A stretch of 64,000 nucleotides of DNA from Dokdonella koreensis DS-123 (GCF_001632775.1 NZ_CP015249.1:4320686-4384685), one strand, 5' to 3'. Shown: positions 43,804-54,395, counted from the first letter of the stretch. Notes: generated by a model not told the origin, from the letters alone. Translations and numbers: made by a program.

Positions 43804-44199
43804 ATGCGCGGACTGAACCGGCGTTACGGGCGCGAGATGATGATCGCGTCGACCTTCTACGTGGCGACGATGCTGACGGCCTGGCCGATGGCCCTGCGCA
43901 GCGACGTCTTCCTGTGGCGGTCCCTGCTGGCGCTGGCGCCGGTCCTGCCGGCGGCGCTGATGGTGCGTGCGATCTACCGCCACGTCCGCGACAGCGACGA
44001 ACTGCAGCGCCGCCTGCACCTGGAGGCCCTGGCGGTCTCGGCCAGCGTGGTCAGCATCGCCAGCATGACCCTGGGCTTCCTGGCCGCCGCCAAGGTCATA
44101 CCCCTGGGCGGGGACGTGCTGCTCTGGGTGTTTCCGGTGCTGGCCCTGGTCTTCGGGGCGGCGCGCTGCATCGTCCAGTGGCGCTACCAGCACGCATGA
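43804..44199 (+). CDS. Small four-helix membrane protein, Xre-operon member 1
   Basis: A 131-residue inner-membrane protein with four hydrophobic helices (about 12-30, 38-58, 75-95 and 100-122) in two pairs. The loop between pairs carries RDSDELQRRLHLEALAVS, a motif shared with the protein encoded at 44419-44835 (KRDELRQRIELEAMTIG), so the two are paralogues. The function is unknown. The gene starts an operon with an Xre regulator, whose ATG overlaps this stop in ATGA. Twin palindromes sit directly upstream. The ribosome site is weak (AGGCCTGCC). Confidence 0.75.
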   Translation: MRGLNRRYGREMMIASTFYVATMLTAWPMALRSDVFLWRSLLALAPVLPAALMVRAIYRHVRDSDELQRRLHLEALAVSASVVSIASMTLGFLAAAKVIPLGGDVLLWVFPVLALVFGAARCIVQWRYQHA

Positions 44200-44399
44200 A
44201 CAACCGCGTCCGCGAGCTGCGCACGGCCCGGGACTGGTCGCAAGGCGAGCTGGCCGAGCAGCTGAACGTGTCGCGCCAGACCGTCAACGCGATCGAGACC
44301 GGCAAGTACGATCCGAGCCTGCCACTCGCCTTCGCGATCGCCCGCCTGTTCGACCTGACGATCGAGAGGATCTTCGACCCGGATGCCAAAGCGTCGTGA
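44196..44399 (+). CDS. Minimal Xre-family HTH regulator (YozG-like)
   Basis: A 67-residue DNA-binding protein that is little more than a five-helix HTH: RVRELRTARDWSQGELAEQL, then VSRQTVNAIETGKYDPSLPL and AIARLFDLTIERIFDPD. The GKYDPSL spelling is typical of a widespread small Xre group that is coded beside short membrane proteins. Dimers would fit the 18-base palindromes upstream of the operon, so autorepression is likely (inference). The start shares ATGA with the upstream stop. Confidence 0.9.
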   Translation: MNNRVRELRTARDWSQGELAEQLNVSRQTVNAIETGKYDPSLPLAFAIARLFDLTIERIFDPDAKAS

Positions 44400-44418
44400 C
44401 GACCGCGGAGTACAGCCG

Positions 44419-44835
44419 ATGAACAAGCAATGGTCACGCTACCTGCGCGACGTGGGGCCGCCGGTACTGACCTATGTCGCCGTCGTGGTCGCCTCGAGCC
44501 TGCTGGCGCGGCGGATGGAACCGGGCGTGCTGCGCGTGCTGGTCGCGGCCTTGCCGCTGCCGACGATCATCTGGCTGGCCTACGCGGAGGTGGCCCGGCT
44601 GCGCAAACGCGACGAGCTGCGCCAGCGCATCGAGCTGGAGGCGATGACGATCGGCTTCGGCCTGTCCTTCGGCGTGATCGTGATGCTGGTGTTCCTCGAC
44701 CTGCACGGCGCCGTCCACATCCCGCTGAGCGTGGCGGCGTTCGTCATGGCCGGATGCCTGCTGGCGGCCCAGATCTGGGTCCGCGCACGGTATCGCTACG
44801 GCTGGCTGCAATCGGACCGTGACGAAAAGCCCTGA
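44419..44835 (+). CDS. Small four-helix membrane protein, Xre-operon member 3
   Basis: A 138-residue inner-membrane protein with four hydrophobic helices and the interhelical motif KRDELRQRIELEAMTIGFGLSF-type sequence, matching the protein at 43804-44199 in layout and motif. The two genes flank the Xre regulator. The ATG at 44419, with GCGGAG upstream, is preferred to an in-frame ATG at 44383 that overlaps the regulator gene. Function unknown; membrane-stress sensing or transport assistance would be guesses. Confidence 0.72.
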   Translation: MNKQWSRYLRDVGPPVLTYVAVVVASSLLARRMEPGVLRVLVAALPLPTIIWLAYAEVARLRKRDELRQRIELEAMTIGFGLSFGVIVMLVFLDLHGAVHIPLSVAAFVMAGCLLAAQIWVRARYRYGWLQSDRDEKP

Positions 44836-46453
44836 ACGAAACCTTCAATCCACAGGATGGGCGTCGCAATGCACGCCGGTCCACGCAACCGACTCGTAGC
44901 AAGTGAGGGTGTCATGAAGAAAAACCTGCGCATCGCCGTCGCGGTGCTGGTCGCCATCGGCGTGGTCGCCTATGGCCGGTTCCGCGACAAGCCCGACGCC
45001 GCGGCCCGGCCCCCGGCCAGCAGCGGCCGCTTCGCCGTTCCTTCGGGCACCGCCGACTTCACGCTCGGCTCGCTCGCGTTCACCGCCTGCGAGCTGCCGC
45101 AGAAGCGCTCGGCCGCCACCACGGCGGCGTTCTGCGCGCCGTTCGAAGTGCCCGAGAACTGGGATGCGCCGGACGGCCGCAAGATCCGGCTGAACCTGGC
45201 GCTGCTCAAGAGCACGCAGGCGGCCGACGACGACTTCATCGTGTTCCTCGCCGGCGGCCCCGGCCAGGCCGCGATCGAAGCCTGGCCGCTGACGGCCGCC
45301 GCGTTCGAGCCGGCGCGCAAGCGCCGCCACGTGCTGCTGCTGGACCAGCGCGGCACCGGCGGATCGAATGCGTTGACCTGCCCGGCCGAGGACGATGCGG
45401 ACGCAGCCGCCTTCAGCTTCGACCTGGACCGGGTCCGCGCCGCCACCCAGCGCTGCCTGACCGCGGTCAGCGCGCATGCCGATCCGCGCTACTACACGAC
45501 CACGGTGGCCGTACGCGACCTGGAAGCGCTGCGCCAGGCGCTGGGCGGGCCGACCTTCAACCTGGTCGGCGGCTCCTACGGCACGCGCGTCGCGCAGCAG
45601 TACCTCAAGCGCCACCCCGACGGCGTGCGCAGCATCGTGCTCGACAGTCCGGTGCCCAACGAGCTGGTGCTCGGCGCGGAGTTCGCGCGCAATCTCGAGG
45701 ACGCGCTCAAGGCGCAGTTCGCGCTGTGCACGGCCGACGCCGCCTGCGCGAAAGCCTACGGCGACCCCTACGCGAACCTGCAGCAGCTGCGCGACGCGTT
45801 GCAGGCCGAGCCGCGCACGGTGCGCTACCCCGACCCGGTCACGTTCGAGACCGTCGAACGGCCGCTCACCGCGATCAGCCTGGCCGGCCTGGTGCGGATG
45901 TTCGCCTACGCGCCCGAATCGGCGGCGCTGATTCCGCGCTCGATACGCGCCGCGCTGGACGGCGACTACACACCGTTGATGGGCCAGCTCAAGGTCCTCA
46001 GCGACAGCATGGCCGAGCTCGCCGGCAGCGGCATGTCGACCTCGGTGATCTGCGCCGAGGACGCCGACCGCCTGGTGCCCGATCCGGCCGATGCCGGCCG
46101 CCTGCTCGGCACGGCGATGAGCGACGTCATCAAGGCCCAGTGCGCGGTCTGGCCGAAAGGCGAGCGGCCGGCCGACTTCAACGAGCCGGCGACCGGCGAC
46201 ACGCCGGTCCTGGTGCTCGCCGGCGAGCTGGACCCGGTCACGCCACCGCGCTACGGCGAGCAGATCGTGCGCACCCTCACCCGCGCGCGCCTGCTCGTCG
46301 CCAAGGGCCAGGGCCATTCGGTCATGGGCCGCGGCTGCCTGCCGAAGCTGGTCAGCCAGTTCATGGACCGCCTCGACCCGGCCGGCCTCGACGCCACCTG
46401 CGCCGACGCGATGGGCCCCTGCCCCACTTCATCGACTTCAACGGAGCTGCCCC

Positions 46454-47184
<731 letters not shown>

Positions 47185-47188
<4 letters not shown>

Positions 47189-48360
47189 AATCCATCCTGA
47201 CCGTCTTCCTGAAGGAAGTGCGCGAGAACCTTCGCGATCGCCGCACCGTCCTCAACACGCTGCTCACCGGCCCGCTGATGGCACCGCTGATGTTCGTGCT
47301 GATCATCAACGCCGTCATCTCGCGCGAGCTGGACAAGGCCGAGAAGCCGCTGCCGGTACCGGTGGTCGGTGCCGAATACGCGCCGAACCTGATCGAGGCG
47401 CTCAAGCAGCAGGGTGCCGAGATCAAGGACGCGCCCGCCGACCCGGAGCGCGCGGTGCGCGAGCAGGATGCCGACCTCGTGCTGCGCATCCCGCCGAGCT
47501 ACGCCGAGGCCTGGCGCAAGGGCGAGCCGGCCCAGGTGGAGCTGATCTTCGACCAGTCCCAGCGCGACGCCGGAGGCTCGGTGTCGCGGCTGCGCGGCAT
47601 GCTCGAAGGCTACGGCCAGCGCACCGCGACGATGCGGGTGATCGCGCGCGGCCTGTCGCCGACCGTCACGCGGCCGATCGTCGTCGCCAGCCGCGACCAG
47701 TCCACGGCGCAGGCGCGCGGCGGCATGATGTTCGCGATGCTGCCGTACTTCTTCATCCTCGGTGCCTTCATCGGCGGCATGGCGCTGGCGATCGACACCA
47801 CCGCCGGCGAGCGCGAGCGGCAGTCGCTGGAGCCGCTGTTCGCCAATCCGGTGCCGCGGTCGCAGATCCTGCTCGGCAAGCTCTCGGCGACCACCAGCTT
47901 CGCCTTCACGACCCTGGTGCTGAGCATCATCGCGTTCTCGATCGCCGCACTGTTCCTGCCGACCGGCAAGCTCGGCATGGCGCTGCAGATCGGCCCGCGG
48001 TTCGCGCTGCTGACGCTGATCGTGATGCTGCCGCTGGTGTTCCTGCTGGCGTCGCTGCAGACGCTCGCCGCGGCGTTCGCCAAGAGCTACCGCGAGGCGC
48101 AGACCTACCTGTCGCTGCTGATGTTCGTGCCGATCGTGCCGACGCTGATGATGTCGCTGTTCCCGTTCAAGACGCAGACCTGGATGTACGGCGTGCCGCT
48201 GGTCGGGCAGCAGGTGACGATCACCCGCCTGATGCGCGGCGATCCGGTGACGACGACCGAGATCGCGCTGTGCTTCGCGGCTACCACGGCGCTGGCCGTG
48301 CTGGTGTACCTGGTCACCGCCCGCGTCTACCGCAGCGAGCGCCTGGCGATCTCGGCCTGA
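47185..48360 (+). CDS. ABC exporter permease (NatB-like)
   Basis: A 391-residue ABC-2 permease. One helix near the N-terminus (about 22-42) is followed by a large extracytoplasmic domain (45-185) containing VPVVGAEYAPNLIEALKQQG and LIFDQSQRDAGGSVSRL. Five more helices (from MMFAMLPYFFILGAFIGGM) end the protein. This split layout with the conserved DTTAGERERQSLEPLFANPV block is that of NatB-type permeases. Start at 47185 overlaps the ATPase stop. Direct physical pairing with the ATPase is certain from context. Confidence 0.93.
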
Positions 48361-48368
48361 CCGGCCTC

Positions 48369-48400
48369 CGCGGCGGCGCAGCCGGATCTGCGCCGCCGCG
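48369..48400 (+). terminator. GC hairpin after the NatAB-like operon
   Basis: CGCGGCGGCGCAG (48369-48381) pairs perfectly with CTGCGCCGCCGCG (48388-48400), 13 bp around a 6-base loop, starting 8 bases past the stop. No U-tract follows. Confidence 0.5.
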
Positions 48401-48487
48401 ACCGGGCCGCTAGGACGCTGCCGGCCGGGCTGCCATCCCCGCAGGGGTCGGCTACACTGGCCCGCCCTGCGTCCCGGCTCCCGCCCG

Positions 48488-49258
48488 ATGTCCCTGCCCG
48501 CCTCTTCCGCGCTCGAAGCACAAGCGCTCGCCAAGACCTGGTTCTACCCGTTCCGGCTGCCGTCGGGCCGGATCACGCCGACCTATGGCCAGGGCGAGCT
48601 CGACGCGGTCCACCACACCCGTTCGCAGATGCTCGACGCACTGCTGGCGCGCGAGTTCCCGGCCGCGCGCGGCGGCCTCAGCGCCGTGGACCTGGCCTGC
48701 CACCAGGGCTGGTTCTCGGCCCAGCTGGCCCAGGCCGGCTTCGGCACCGTGATCGGCGTCGATGCGCGCCCCGAGCACGTGGCCGACGCCAGCCTGATCC
48801 GCGATGCGCTCGGGCTGGCGCAGGTCCAGGTTCAGCGCAGCGACGTGCATGCGCTGACGGCTGACGCCCTGGGCGTCCACGACCTGGTCCTGTGCTTCGG
48901 CCTGATCTATCACCTGGAGAACCCGGTCGGCGCCCTGCGCGTGGCGCGCGCGCTGACGCGCCGCGTCTGCGTGATCGAAACCCAGGTGGTGCCCGGCCTG
49001 ACCGGCTGGGTCGACTACGGCAGCTATCGCTTCGTCCGCCCGCTCAAGGGCAGCTTCGGCATCATCGACGAGACCGGCGAGACGCACGGCCCGGAAGCCT
49101 CGACCACTGGCATCTGCCTGGTGCCGAGCGTGGAGGCGCTGTGCTGGATCCTGGAACGGATCGGCTTCGCGCGCGTGGAAGTGCTGCCGGTGCCCGCCGA
49201 CGGCTACGAGCAGCTCGTCCACCGCAAGCGCGTGATGGTCGCCGCCTGGGTCGACTGA
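48488..49258 (+). CDS. Class I SAM-dependent methyltransferase (DUF1698/CmoB-like)
   Basis: A 256-residue protein. The cofactor-binding motif is AVDLACHQGWFSAQLAQAGF (about 66-85), with VIGVDARPEHV after strand 2 and DLVLCFGLIYHLENP as the post-motif loop. The tail WVDYGSYRFVRPLKGSFGIIDE and VPSVEALCWILERIGFARVEVL resemble sugar or aromatic methyltransferases near CmoB. The first glycines of the usual GxGxG are replaced by ACHQG, as in DUF1698 proteins. The substrate is unknown. A TACACT -10-like box lies about 35 bp upstream. It converges with another methyltransferase gene. Confidence 0.82.
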   Translation: MSLPASSALEAQALAKTWFYPFRLPSGRITPTYGQGELDAVHHTRSQMLDALLAREFPAARGGLSAVDLACHQGWFSAQLAQAGFGTVIGVDARPEHVADASLIRDALGLAQVQVQRSDVHALTADALGVHDLVLCFGLIYHLENPVGALRVARALTRRVCVIETQVVPGLTGWVDYGSYRFVRPLKGSFGIIDETGETHGPEASTTGICLVPSVEALCWILERIGFARVEVLPVPADGYEQLVHRKRVMVAAWVD

Positions 49259-49277
49259 AGCGGTCCGGGCGCCGTGC

Positions 49278-49991
49278 TCAGGCCGGGCGGCGGCCGCAGA
49301 CCACGTATTGCGCCCCGATCGGCAGCCAGCCGAGCAGGCGATCCACACGGCGCGCCCAGCCGGCGTCGACCGGCACGAAGAACAGGTACTGCCGGACGAC
49401 CGGCTCGAAGCCCTGCCCGCGCATCAGCTCCAGCACGCGCCGCGCGCGCAGCAGGACCGCATCGTGGTCGAACGGGCAGCGGCACACGACCAGGCGCGTC
49501 ATCGGGTTGAGCGGGTTGTGCTCGTAGACGGCGAACAGGCCACCCGGCCGCGTCACGCGCCAGGCTTCGGCGACGAAGTCCGGCCACTGCGGCGGCGGTA
49601 CGTGGTGCATGACGCAGGCGGTCGAGCAGAAGTCGAACGTCGCGTCCTCGTACGGCAGCCGCCGGCCCTCGTAGACGCGGTAGTCGATGCCGGGGTTGAG
49701 CGCGCGCGCGGTATCGATCGCGTCGGCCGCGATGTCGGCGCCGGCCAGGCTGCCCACGCGCCCGCGCAGGAACGGATGCAGCGTGCCGATGCCGCAGCCG
49801 ATGTCGAGGCATTCGGCGCCGGCGGCACCCGACGGATGCCAGCGATCGAGCAGATCGACGATGCTGTCGGCCTTGCCGCGCGTGAAGACGTCGACGTCCA
49901 GGCCCGTGAACGCCAACGACTTGTCGATGTCGCTCTTGTACTCGTCCGGATAGGCGTCGGTGGCCCAGCGGTTGTCGGGTTGTTCGCTCAT
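49278..49991 (-). CDS. Class I SAM-dependent methyltransferase (Methyltransf_11-like)
   Basis: A 237-residue protein with the motif CLDIGCGIGTLHPFLRG (about 60-76), acidic GADIAADAIDTAR, then DFCSTACVMHHVPPPQW and VTRPGGLFAVYEHNPLNP. No membrane helix is evident. The start at 49991 overlaps the end of the large membrane protein gene (ATGA). The two are therefore translated together and may act on the same lipid-linked or cell-surface product, an inference from overlap only. Not similar enough to the neighbouring methyltransferase to be a recent copy. Confidence 0.85.
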   Translation of the reverse strand: MSEQPDNRWATDAYPDEYKSDIDKSLAFTGLDVDVFTRGKADSIVDLLDRWHPSGAAGAECLDIGCGIGTLHPFLRGRVGSLAGADIAADAIDTARALNPGIDYRVYEGRRLPYEDATFDFCSTACVMHHVPPPQWPDFVAEAWRVTRPGGLFAVYEHNPLNPMTRLVVCRCPFDHDAVLLRARRVLELMRGQGFEPVVRQYLFFVPVDAGWARRVDRLLGWLPIGAQYVVCGRRPA

Positions 49992-52108
49992 CGGATTTCC
50001 AGGGGCAGGCTAAGCGTCGCGCCGCCCTTGTCGGCGAACCAGGCCACGTTCTCCTGGACCAGGTCGACGGTGATCCGGTACGCACCGGGCGGCGCGGACG
50101 GCAGCATGACGCCCACCGTACGCTCCTCGCCCGGCGCCAGCGGGCAATTGAGCGTCGCATGCAGCCAATCGTGGTTCACCGGGGCACCGCCCGCATCGTT
50201 CAGGTGCACGCCGATCGTGACGGGATGGCTGCCTGCCGCGCCGATCCAGCGCACGGTATCGTTGCGCAGGCGCACGCGCAGGCCGGGGCTGGCACCGGCG
50301 CCCGAACCGGGCGTCGGCGCGACGAACGCCGCGGCGATGATCCGCACCTTGGGGAAATCCGCTTCGGCCAGCGGCTCGTCGAGCAGCGGCCGCATGTCCA
50401 GGCAGGTGAAGTCGGCCGCGATGTTGTGATCGTAGACGTGGATGCGATAGCCGGCATCGAGAAGAACCCGCGCGGGCGGCCCGAGCCGGGCCTCGATGTA
50501 GGTGAGCTGCGCCGGCTGGGTCTCCGGGCCGGCCAGGGCGAGAAACGTGGAACCGACGTATGCGGAAGGCTCGAACCATTCCCGATTGACCATGACCGGA
50601 AACGGATGCAGCAAGGTCGGCGCCAGCATGATCGGATTGACCCGCACCGCCGTGTCGGACAGCACCGTGGTTGCGCCGGCATTCCACCAGGTCGCATAGC
50701 CGCGCGTCAGGCCTTCGCGCTCGAGCACTTCGGCGAGGTTGATCGGGTTCGAGTTGCGGGTCGTCCAGAACGTCGCGCCGAACGGCAGCATCCGATGCAC
50801 GGCGCCGGCCGTCACCAGCAGGCACCCCACCGCCACCAGCGCAAGCGTCAGCCGCGAGGGCTGCCGCAGCCACCGCTCGATCCGGTAGGCGGCGAGCATC
50901 AGCAAGATCACGTACGGGACCGTGAAATAGCGCAGGCTCTGCATGTCCAGCGCGAGCGGGCTGAACAACAGGAACAGCGCCAGCAACGGTAGGAAAGCGG
51001 TCAGGAACGCGACGAACAGTGCGCGGCGCACCGGATCGCGATCCACGCGCCAGTCGCGCAGCTCGAGTACGGCCACGGCGCTCAGCGCCACGGCGATCGA
51101 GGTCCGGATCGTCCGCAAGAACGGCTCCCACGGCTTGCTGGCGTCACCGACCCGGGAACCGCCGATGTAGTCGAACCAGCCGTTGACGAAGATGCGGACG
51201 TGCTCGCGCACGCCGGCTCCGTCGGCCAGCTGCAGCGCGGAAACGAAATGCTGGGTCGCGGTGACGCCCGCATGCATCAGCCATCGGTAGGCCACCGCGG
51301 ACACCAGGAACGCGATCGTTATCGTCAGTGACGCGGGCGAAACCGGCAAAAGCGCGCCGAGCCACGCGCGCAGGTCGCGGCGGCTTTCGGGAACGGCCTG
51401 CCAGGCCAGCATCCGGTCGAACGCATAGAGCGGCAGCACCATCATCACCAGCACGCGGTTCGGATTGGCGAAGCTGATCGCGGCCACCACCACGCCCAGC
51501 AGCACCAGCCGCCAGTCCAGGAACTGCCGCCGGAAGGTCGTCCCGGCAGTGCCCGCACGATGCCGGTGGTGCAGCAGCAGCAAGCCGGCCCCGGCGAGGA
51601 AGCCGGCCGGCCACCAGAAGTACGTGGTCTGGCCGTAGACCATGACCGTGAACTCCCGGGTGAAGCCCGAGGCGAATAGCGTGAGCGTCACCAGCACCGC
51701 CGGCCAGGCGATCCGCTGCACCCGCAGGAACCAGGCGGCGAGCGCGAGCAGCGTCACGCTCAGCGTCACGCTGGCCACGGCATGCAGGCCGAACCCGTTC
51801 GGCCACCAGGCCAGCAGCGGCGCGATCAGCAGCGCACCGGAAGGCATCATCAGGTCGCCGTTGTTGACGACCCAGCCGTGCGGCAGCAGGCGCCCCTGCT
51901 CGTACATCGCTTCGGCGAGCAGGTTCAGTACCGCGTCGTCGCTGCTGAAGTCGGGCCGGAAGAAATGCGCGACGTAGAGCAGCAGCACCGTGGTCGTCAG
52001 GACGAAACACCCGAAGACCACGGCACGAAATGCCCATGACGCGAGAGCGAACGGCTCACGCTCCCAGCGCGCATCCCGGCGGAATGGTGATGGGGTGCGT
52101 TGGCTCAC
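49988..52108 (-). CDS. Large polytopic GT-C-like membrane protein
   Basis: A 706-residue membrane protein. After a short cytoplasmic N-terminus comes a helix (about 25-48) and a loop with FRPDFSSDDAVLNLLAEAMYEQG; acidic residues at the first outer loop are typical of GT-C glycosyltransferases using lipid-phosphate sugars. About ten further helices run to residue 460. The last 240 residues are soluble and outward, with a beta-sandwich of the kind found in C-terminal carbohydrate-binding or accessory domains. The family could not be named. It overlaps the methyltransferase gene by 4 bases. The substrate is unknown. Confidence 0.72.
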   Translation of the reverse strand: MSQRTPSPFRRDARWEREPFALASWAFRAVVFGCFVLTTTVLLLYVAHFFRPDFSSDDAVLNLLAEAMYEQGRLLPHGWVVNNGDLMMPSGALLIAPLLAWWPNGFGLHAVASVTLSVTLLALAAWFLRVQRIAWPAVLVTLTLFASGFTREFTVMVYGQTTYFWWPAGFLAGAGLLLLHHRHRAGTAGTTFRRQFLDWRLVLLGVVVAAISFANPNRVLVMMVLPLYAFDRMLAWQAVPESRRDLRAWLGALLPVSPASLTITIAFLVSAVAYRWLMHAGVTATQHFVSALQLADGAGVREHVRIFVNGWFDYIGGSRVGDASKPWEPFLRTIRTSIAVALSAVAVLELRDWRVDRDPVRRALFVAFLTAFLPLLALFLLFSPLALDMQSLRYFTVPYVILLMLAAYRIERWLRQPSRLTLALVAVGCLLVTAGAVHRMLPFGATFWTTRNSNPINLAEVLEREGLTRGYATWWNAGATTVLSDTAVRVNPIMLAPTLLHPFPVMVNREWFEPSAYVGSTFLALAGPETQPAQLTYIEARLGPPARVLLDAGYRIHVYDHNIAADFTCLDMRPLLDEPLAEADFPKVRIIAAAFVAPTPGSGAGASPGLRVRLRNDTVRWIGAAGSHPVTIGVHLNDAGGAPVNHDWLHATLNCPLAPGEERTVGVMLPSAPPGAYRITVDLVQENVAWFADKGGATLSLPLEIR

Positions 52109-52219
52109 GATCGCTCCGTCCGGCGTACGCCCGTCGTTCCCCGGCCGGAAGCTCGACCGGCTCGCATGCCCTCACCTGCGCCCATCAGCCCCATGCCTCC
52201 ATCGCCGTGCCCCGTGTGT

Positions 52220-53380
52220 TCAGCCCAGCGCGGCCGCAAGCTCGTCACGCAGGTCGGCCAGATCCTCCACGCCGACCGACAGGCGCACCAGGCCGTCGCT
52301 GATGCCGAGCTTCTTGCGCTGCGCGGGCGGAATCGACGCGTGGGTCATGATCGCCGGGTGGTCGACCAGGCTCTCGACGCCGCCGAGCGATTCGGCCAGC
52401 GCGAACAGGTGGCAGCGCTCCAGCATCCGCCGCGCCTTGCGCAGGCCGCCCTTGACCTCGATCGTGACGATGCCGCCGTAGCCGTCCATCTGGCGCCGTG
52501 CCAGCCGGTGCTGCGGATGCGACGCCAGGCCCGGATAGATCACGCGCTCGATCGCCGGGTGCTTTTCCAGCCACTGGGCGAGCGCCAGCGCGTTCTCGCA
52601 GTGCGCGCGCATGCGCAGGTGCAGCGTCTTCAGGCCACGCAGGGCGAGGAATGCGTCGAACGGGCCGGCCACGGCCCCGACCGAGTTGTGCAGGAACGCC
52701 ATCTGCTCGGCGAGCGCCGGATCGTCGCCGGCGACGACGATGCCGCCGACGATGTCCGAGTGGCCGTTGAGGTACTTGGTGGCCGAATGCAGCACCAGGT
52801 GGGCACCCCGTTCGAGCGGCCGCTGCAGGATCGGCGACGAAAACGTGTTGTCCACGACCAGGATCAGGCCGTGCTTGCGCGCGAACGCCGCAACCCGGTC
52901 CAGATCGACCAGCTTGAGCATCGGATTGGTCGGCGTCTCCACCCAGATCATCCGCGTGTTGGGCTTGAGCGCCGCGGCCAGCACCTTCGGGTCTGCGAGA
53001 TCGACGAAGCTGAAGTCGAGCCCGGCCGACCGGCGTCGCACGCGCTCGAACAGGCGGTAGCTGCCGCCGTACAGATCGTCCATCGCGATGACGTGGCTGC
53101 CGCTGTCGAGCAGGTCCAGCACCGTGGCCGCGGCCGCCAGCCCCGACGCGAACGCATAGCCCTGGCGGCCACCCTCCAGGTCCGCCACGCAGCGCTCGTA
53201 CGCCATGCGGGTGGGGTTCTGCGTGCGCGAGTACTCGTAGCCCTTGTGCACGCCCGGGCTGTCCTGGACGTAGGTCGAGGTGGCGTAGATCGGCACCATG
53301 ATCGCGCCGGTCGACGGATCGGGGCTTTGGCCTGCGTGGATCGCGCGGGTGCCGATGGCGGAACGGCGTTTGTTCTTCAT
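52220..53380 (-). CDS. Trans-sulfuration PLP enzyme (cystathionine gamma-synthase/lyase family)
   Basis: A cytoplasmic pyridoxal-phosphate enzyme of 386 residues. The cofactor Lys202 is in HSATKYLNGHSD; YEYSRTQNPT and ASGLAAAATVLDLL bind phosphate and ring, and VDNTF holds the ring-stacking Asp. SVGVEDLADLRDEL near the end is typical of the Cys/Met metabolism family. Sequence alone does not separate gamma-synthase (methionine synthesis) from gamma-lyase (cysteine synthesis); close Xanthomonad homologues carry either name. It is a single gene with 110 to 120 bp gaps on both sides. Confidence 0.9.
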   Translation of the reverse strand: MKNKRRSAIGTRAIHAGQSPDPSTGAIMVPIYATSTYVQDSPGVHKGYEYSRTQNPTRMAYERCVADLEGGRQGYAFASGLAAAATVLDLLDSGSHVIAMDDLYGGSYRLFERVRRRSAGLDFSFVDLADPKVLAAALKPNTRMIWVETPTNPMLKLVDLDRVAAFARKHGLILVVDNTFSSPILQRPLERGAHLVLHSATKYLNGHSDIVGGIVVAGDDPALAEQMAFLHNSVGAVAGPFDAFLALRGLKTLHLRMRAHCENALALAQWLEKHPAIERVIYPGLASHPQHRLARRQMDGYGGIVTIEVKGGLRKARRMLERCHLFALAESLGGVESLVDHPAIMTHASIPPAQRKKLGISDGLVRLSVGVEDLADLRDELAAALG

Positions 53381-53501
53381 CGAGAATCGAACCCATGAGC
53401 CGCAGAGGCGGCGGCAAAGGCGAAGTATCGCATCACCCGGGGAAGCGCTGCATCGGCGGCCCGTCCAGGCCGCGCGGTCGCGCCACCGCCACCGTTCCGC
53501 T

Positions 53502-54395
53502 TCAGCCGTACAGGATCACGCCCAGCGTCGCCAGCCAGCCGGCGACCGCCAGCAGCAGCCAGCGATCGCGCAGGACCAGCCGGCTGGGATTGCCGCCGGC
53601 ACCGCGCCGCAGCGCCAGCCACAGGTAGCGCAGCAGGCCGAGCGCCACCCACGGCGTCGACCACACCAGCGGATGCGCACCGTGGCGCGCCAGGACATCG
53701 GCCGACACGGTGTAGAGCACGTAGGCGCCGAGCGTCGCCAGCGCGACGGTGACCAGCGCCCGGTTGAGCGTTTCGAGCCGGTAGCCGCTGGCCGCGCGCG
53801 CCGCCGGATCGACCGATTGCGCCAGATCACCCTGGCGCTTGCCGAGTGCCAGCAGCAGGGCGACCAGGAACCCGACCACCACGATCCACGGCGTCAACGG
53901 GATGTCCGGTCCGACGCCGCCACCGACGATGCGCAGCAGGAATCCGGCCGCGAGCACGATGGCGTCGAGGTAGGCGACGCGCTTGAGCGCCAGGGTGTAG
54001 GCGACCTGCAGGCCGAGATAGAGCGCGATCACCACCACCAGCGGCCAGCCGTCGAAGGCCGCCACCGCCAGCGCCGCCGCTGCCGTCGAGATGGCGAAGA
54101 TCCGCGCCTGGGGTGCGCCCAGCGCGCCGCGCGCCAGCGGCCGCAGCCGCTTCTCGGGATGACGGCGGTCGCGTTCGACGTCGACCAGATCGTTGCCGGC
54201 GTACACCGCCGAGGAGGCCAGGCAGAATGCCAGCACGGCGATCGCCGCGCCGCGCAGGGCGACCGGGTCGAACGCCGCATGGGCGAAGATCAGCGGCAGC
54301 AGTACGAAGCCGTTCTTGATCCACTGCTCCGGCCGTGCCAGCTCCAGCAGCGCCCGCAAGGGTCGGTCGCGGGCGCACACGGGCACGGAGGTCAC
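53502..54395 (-). CDS. UbiA-family prenyl-phosphate transferase (decaprenyl-phosphate phosphoribosyltransferase-like)
   Basis: A 297-residue integral membrane protein with about eight helices. The first Asp-rich motif is NDLVDVERDRRHPEKRLRP and the opening RPEQWIKNGFVLLPLIFA is the signature of enzymes that attach phosphoribose to polyprenyl phosphate, as in mycobacterial arabinan synthesis. The second Asp region is YLDAIVLAAGFLLRIVGG. Ubiquinone-type UbiA proteins lack this opening, so that role is unlikely. The start is ambiguous: GTG codons at 54395, 54386 and 54380. It follows the C25 peptidase gene after 8 bp. Confidence 0.8.
   Translation of the reverse strand: MTSVPVCARDRPLRALLELARPEQWIKNGFVLLPLIFAHAAFDPVALRGAAIAVLAFCLASSAVYAGNDLVDVERDRRHPEKRLRPLARGALGAPQARIFAISTAAAALAVAAFDGWPLVVVIALYLGLQVAYTLALKRVAYLDAIVLAAGFLLRIVGGGVGPDIPLTPWIVVVGFLVALLLALGKRQGDLAQSVDPAARAASGYRLETLNRALVTVALATLGAYVLYTVSADVLARHGAHPLVWSTPWVALGLLRYLWLALRRGAGGNPSRLVLRDRWLLLAVAGWLATLGVILYG

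Noticed and set aside
53502-54395. Calling the UbiA-family gene ubiA (4-hydroxybenzoate prenyltransferase)
   Set aside because: The RPEQWIKN opening and HPEKRLRP motif fit phosphoribosyl-type enzymes, and it is not next to ubiC or other ubiquinone genes.
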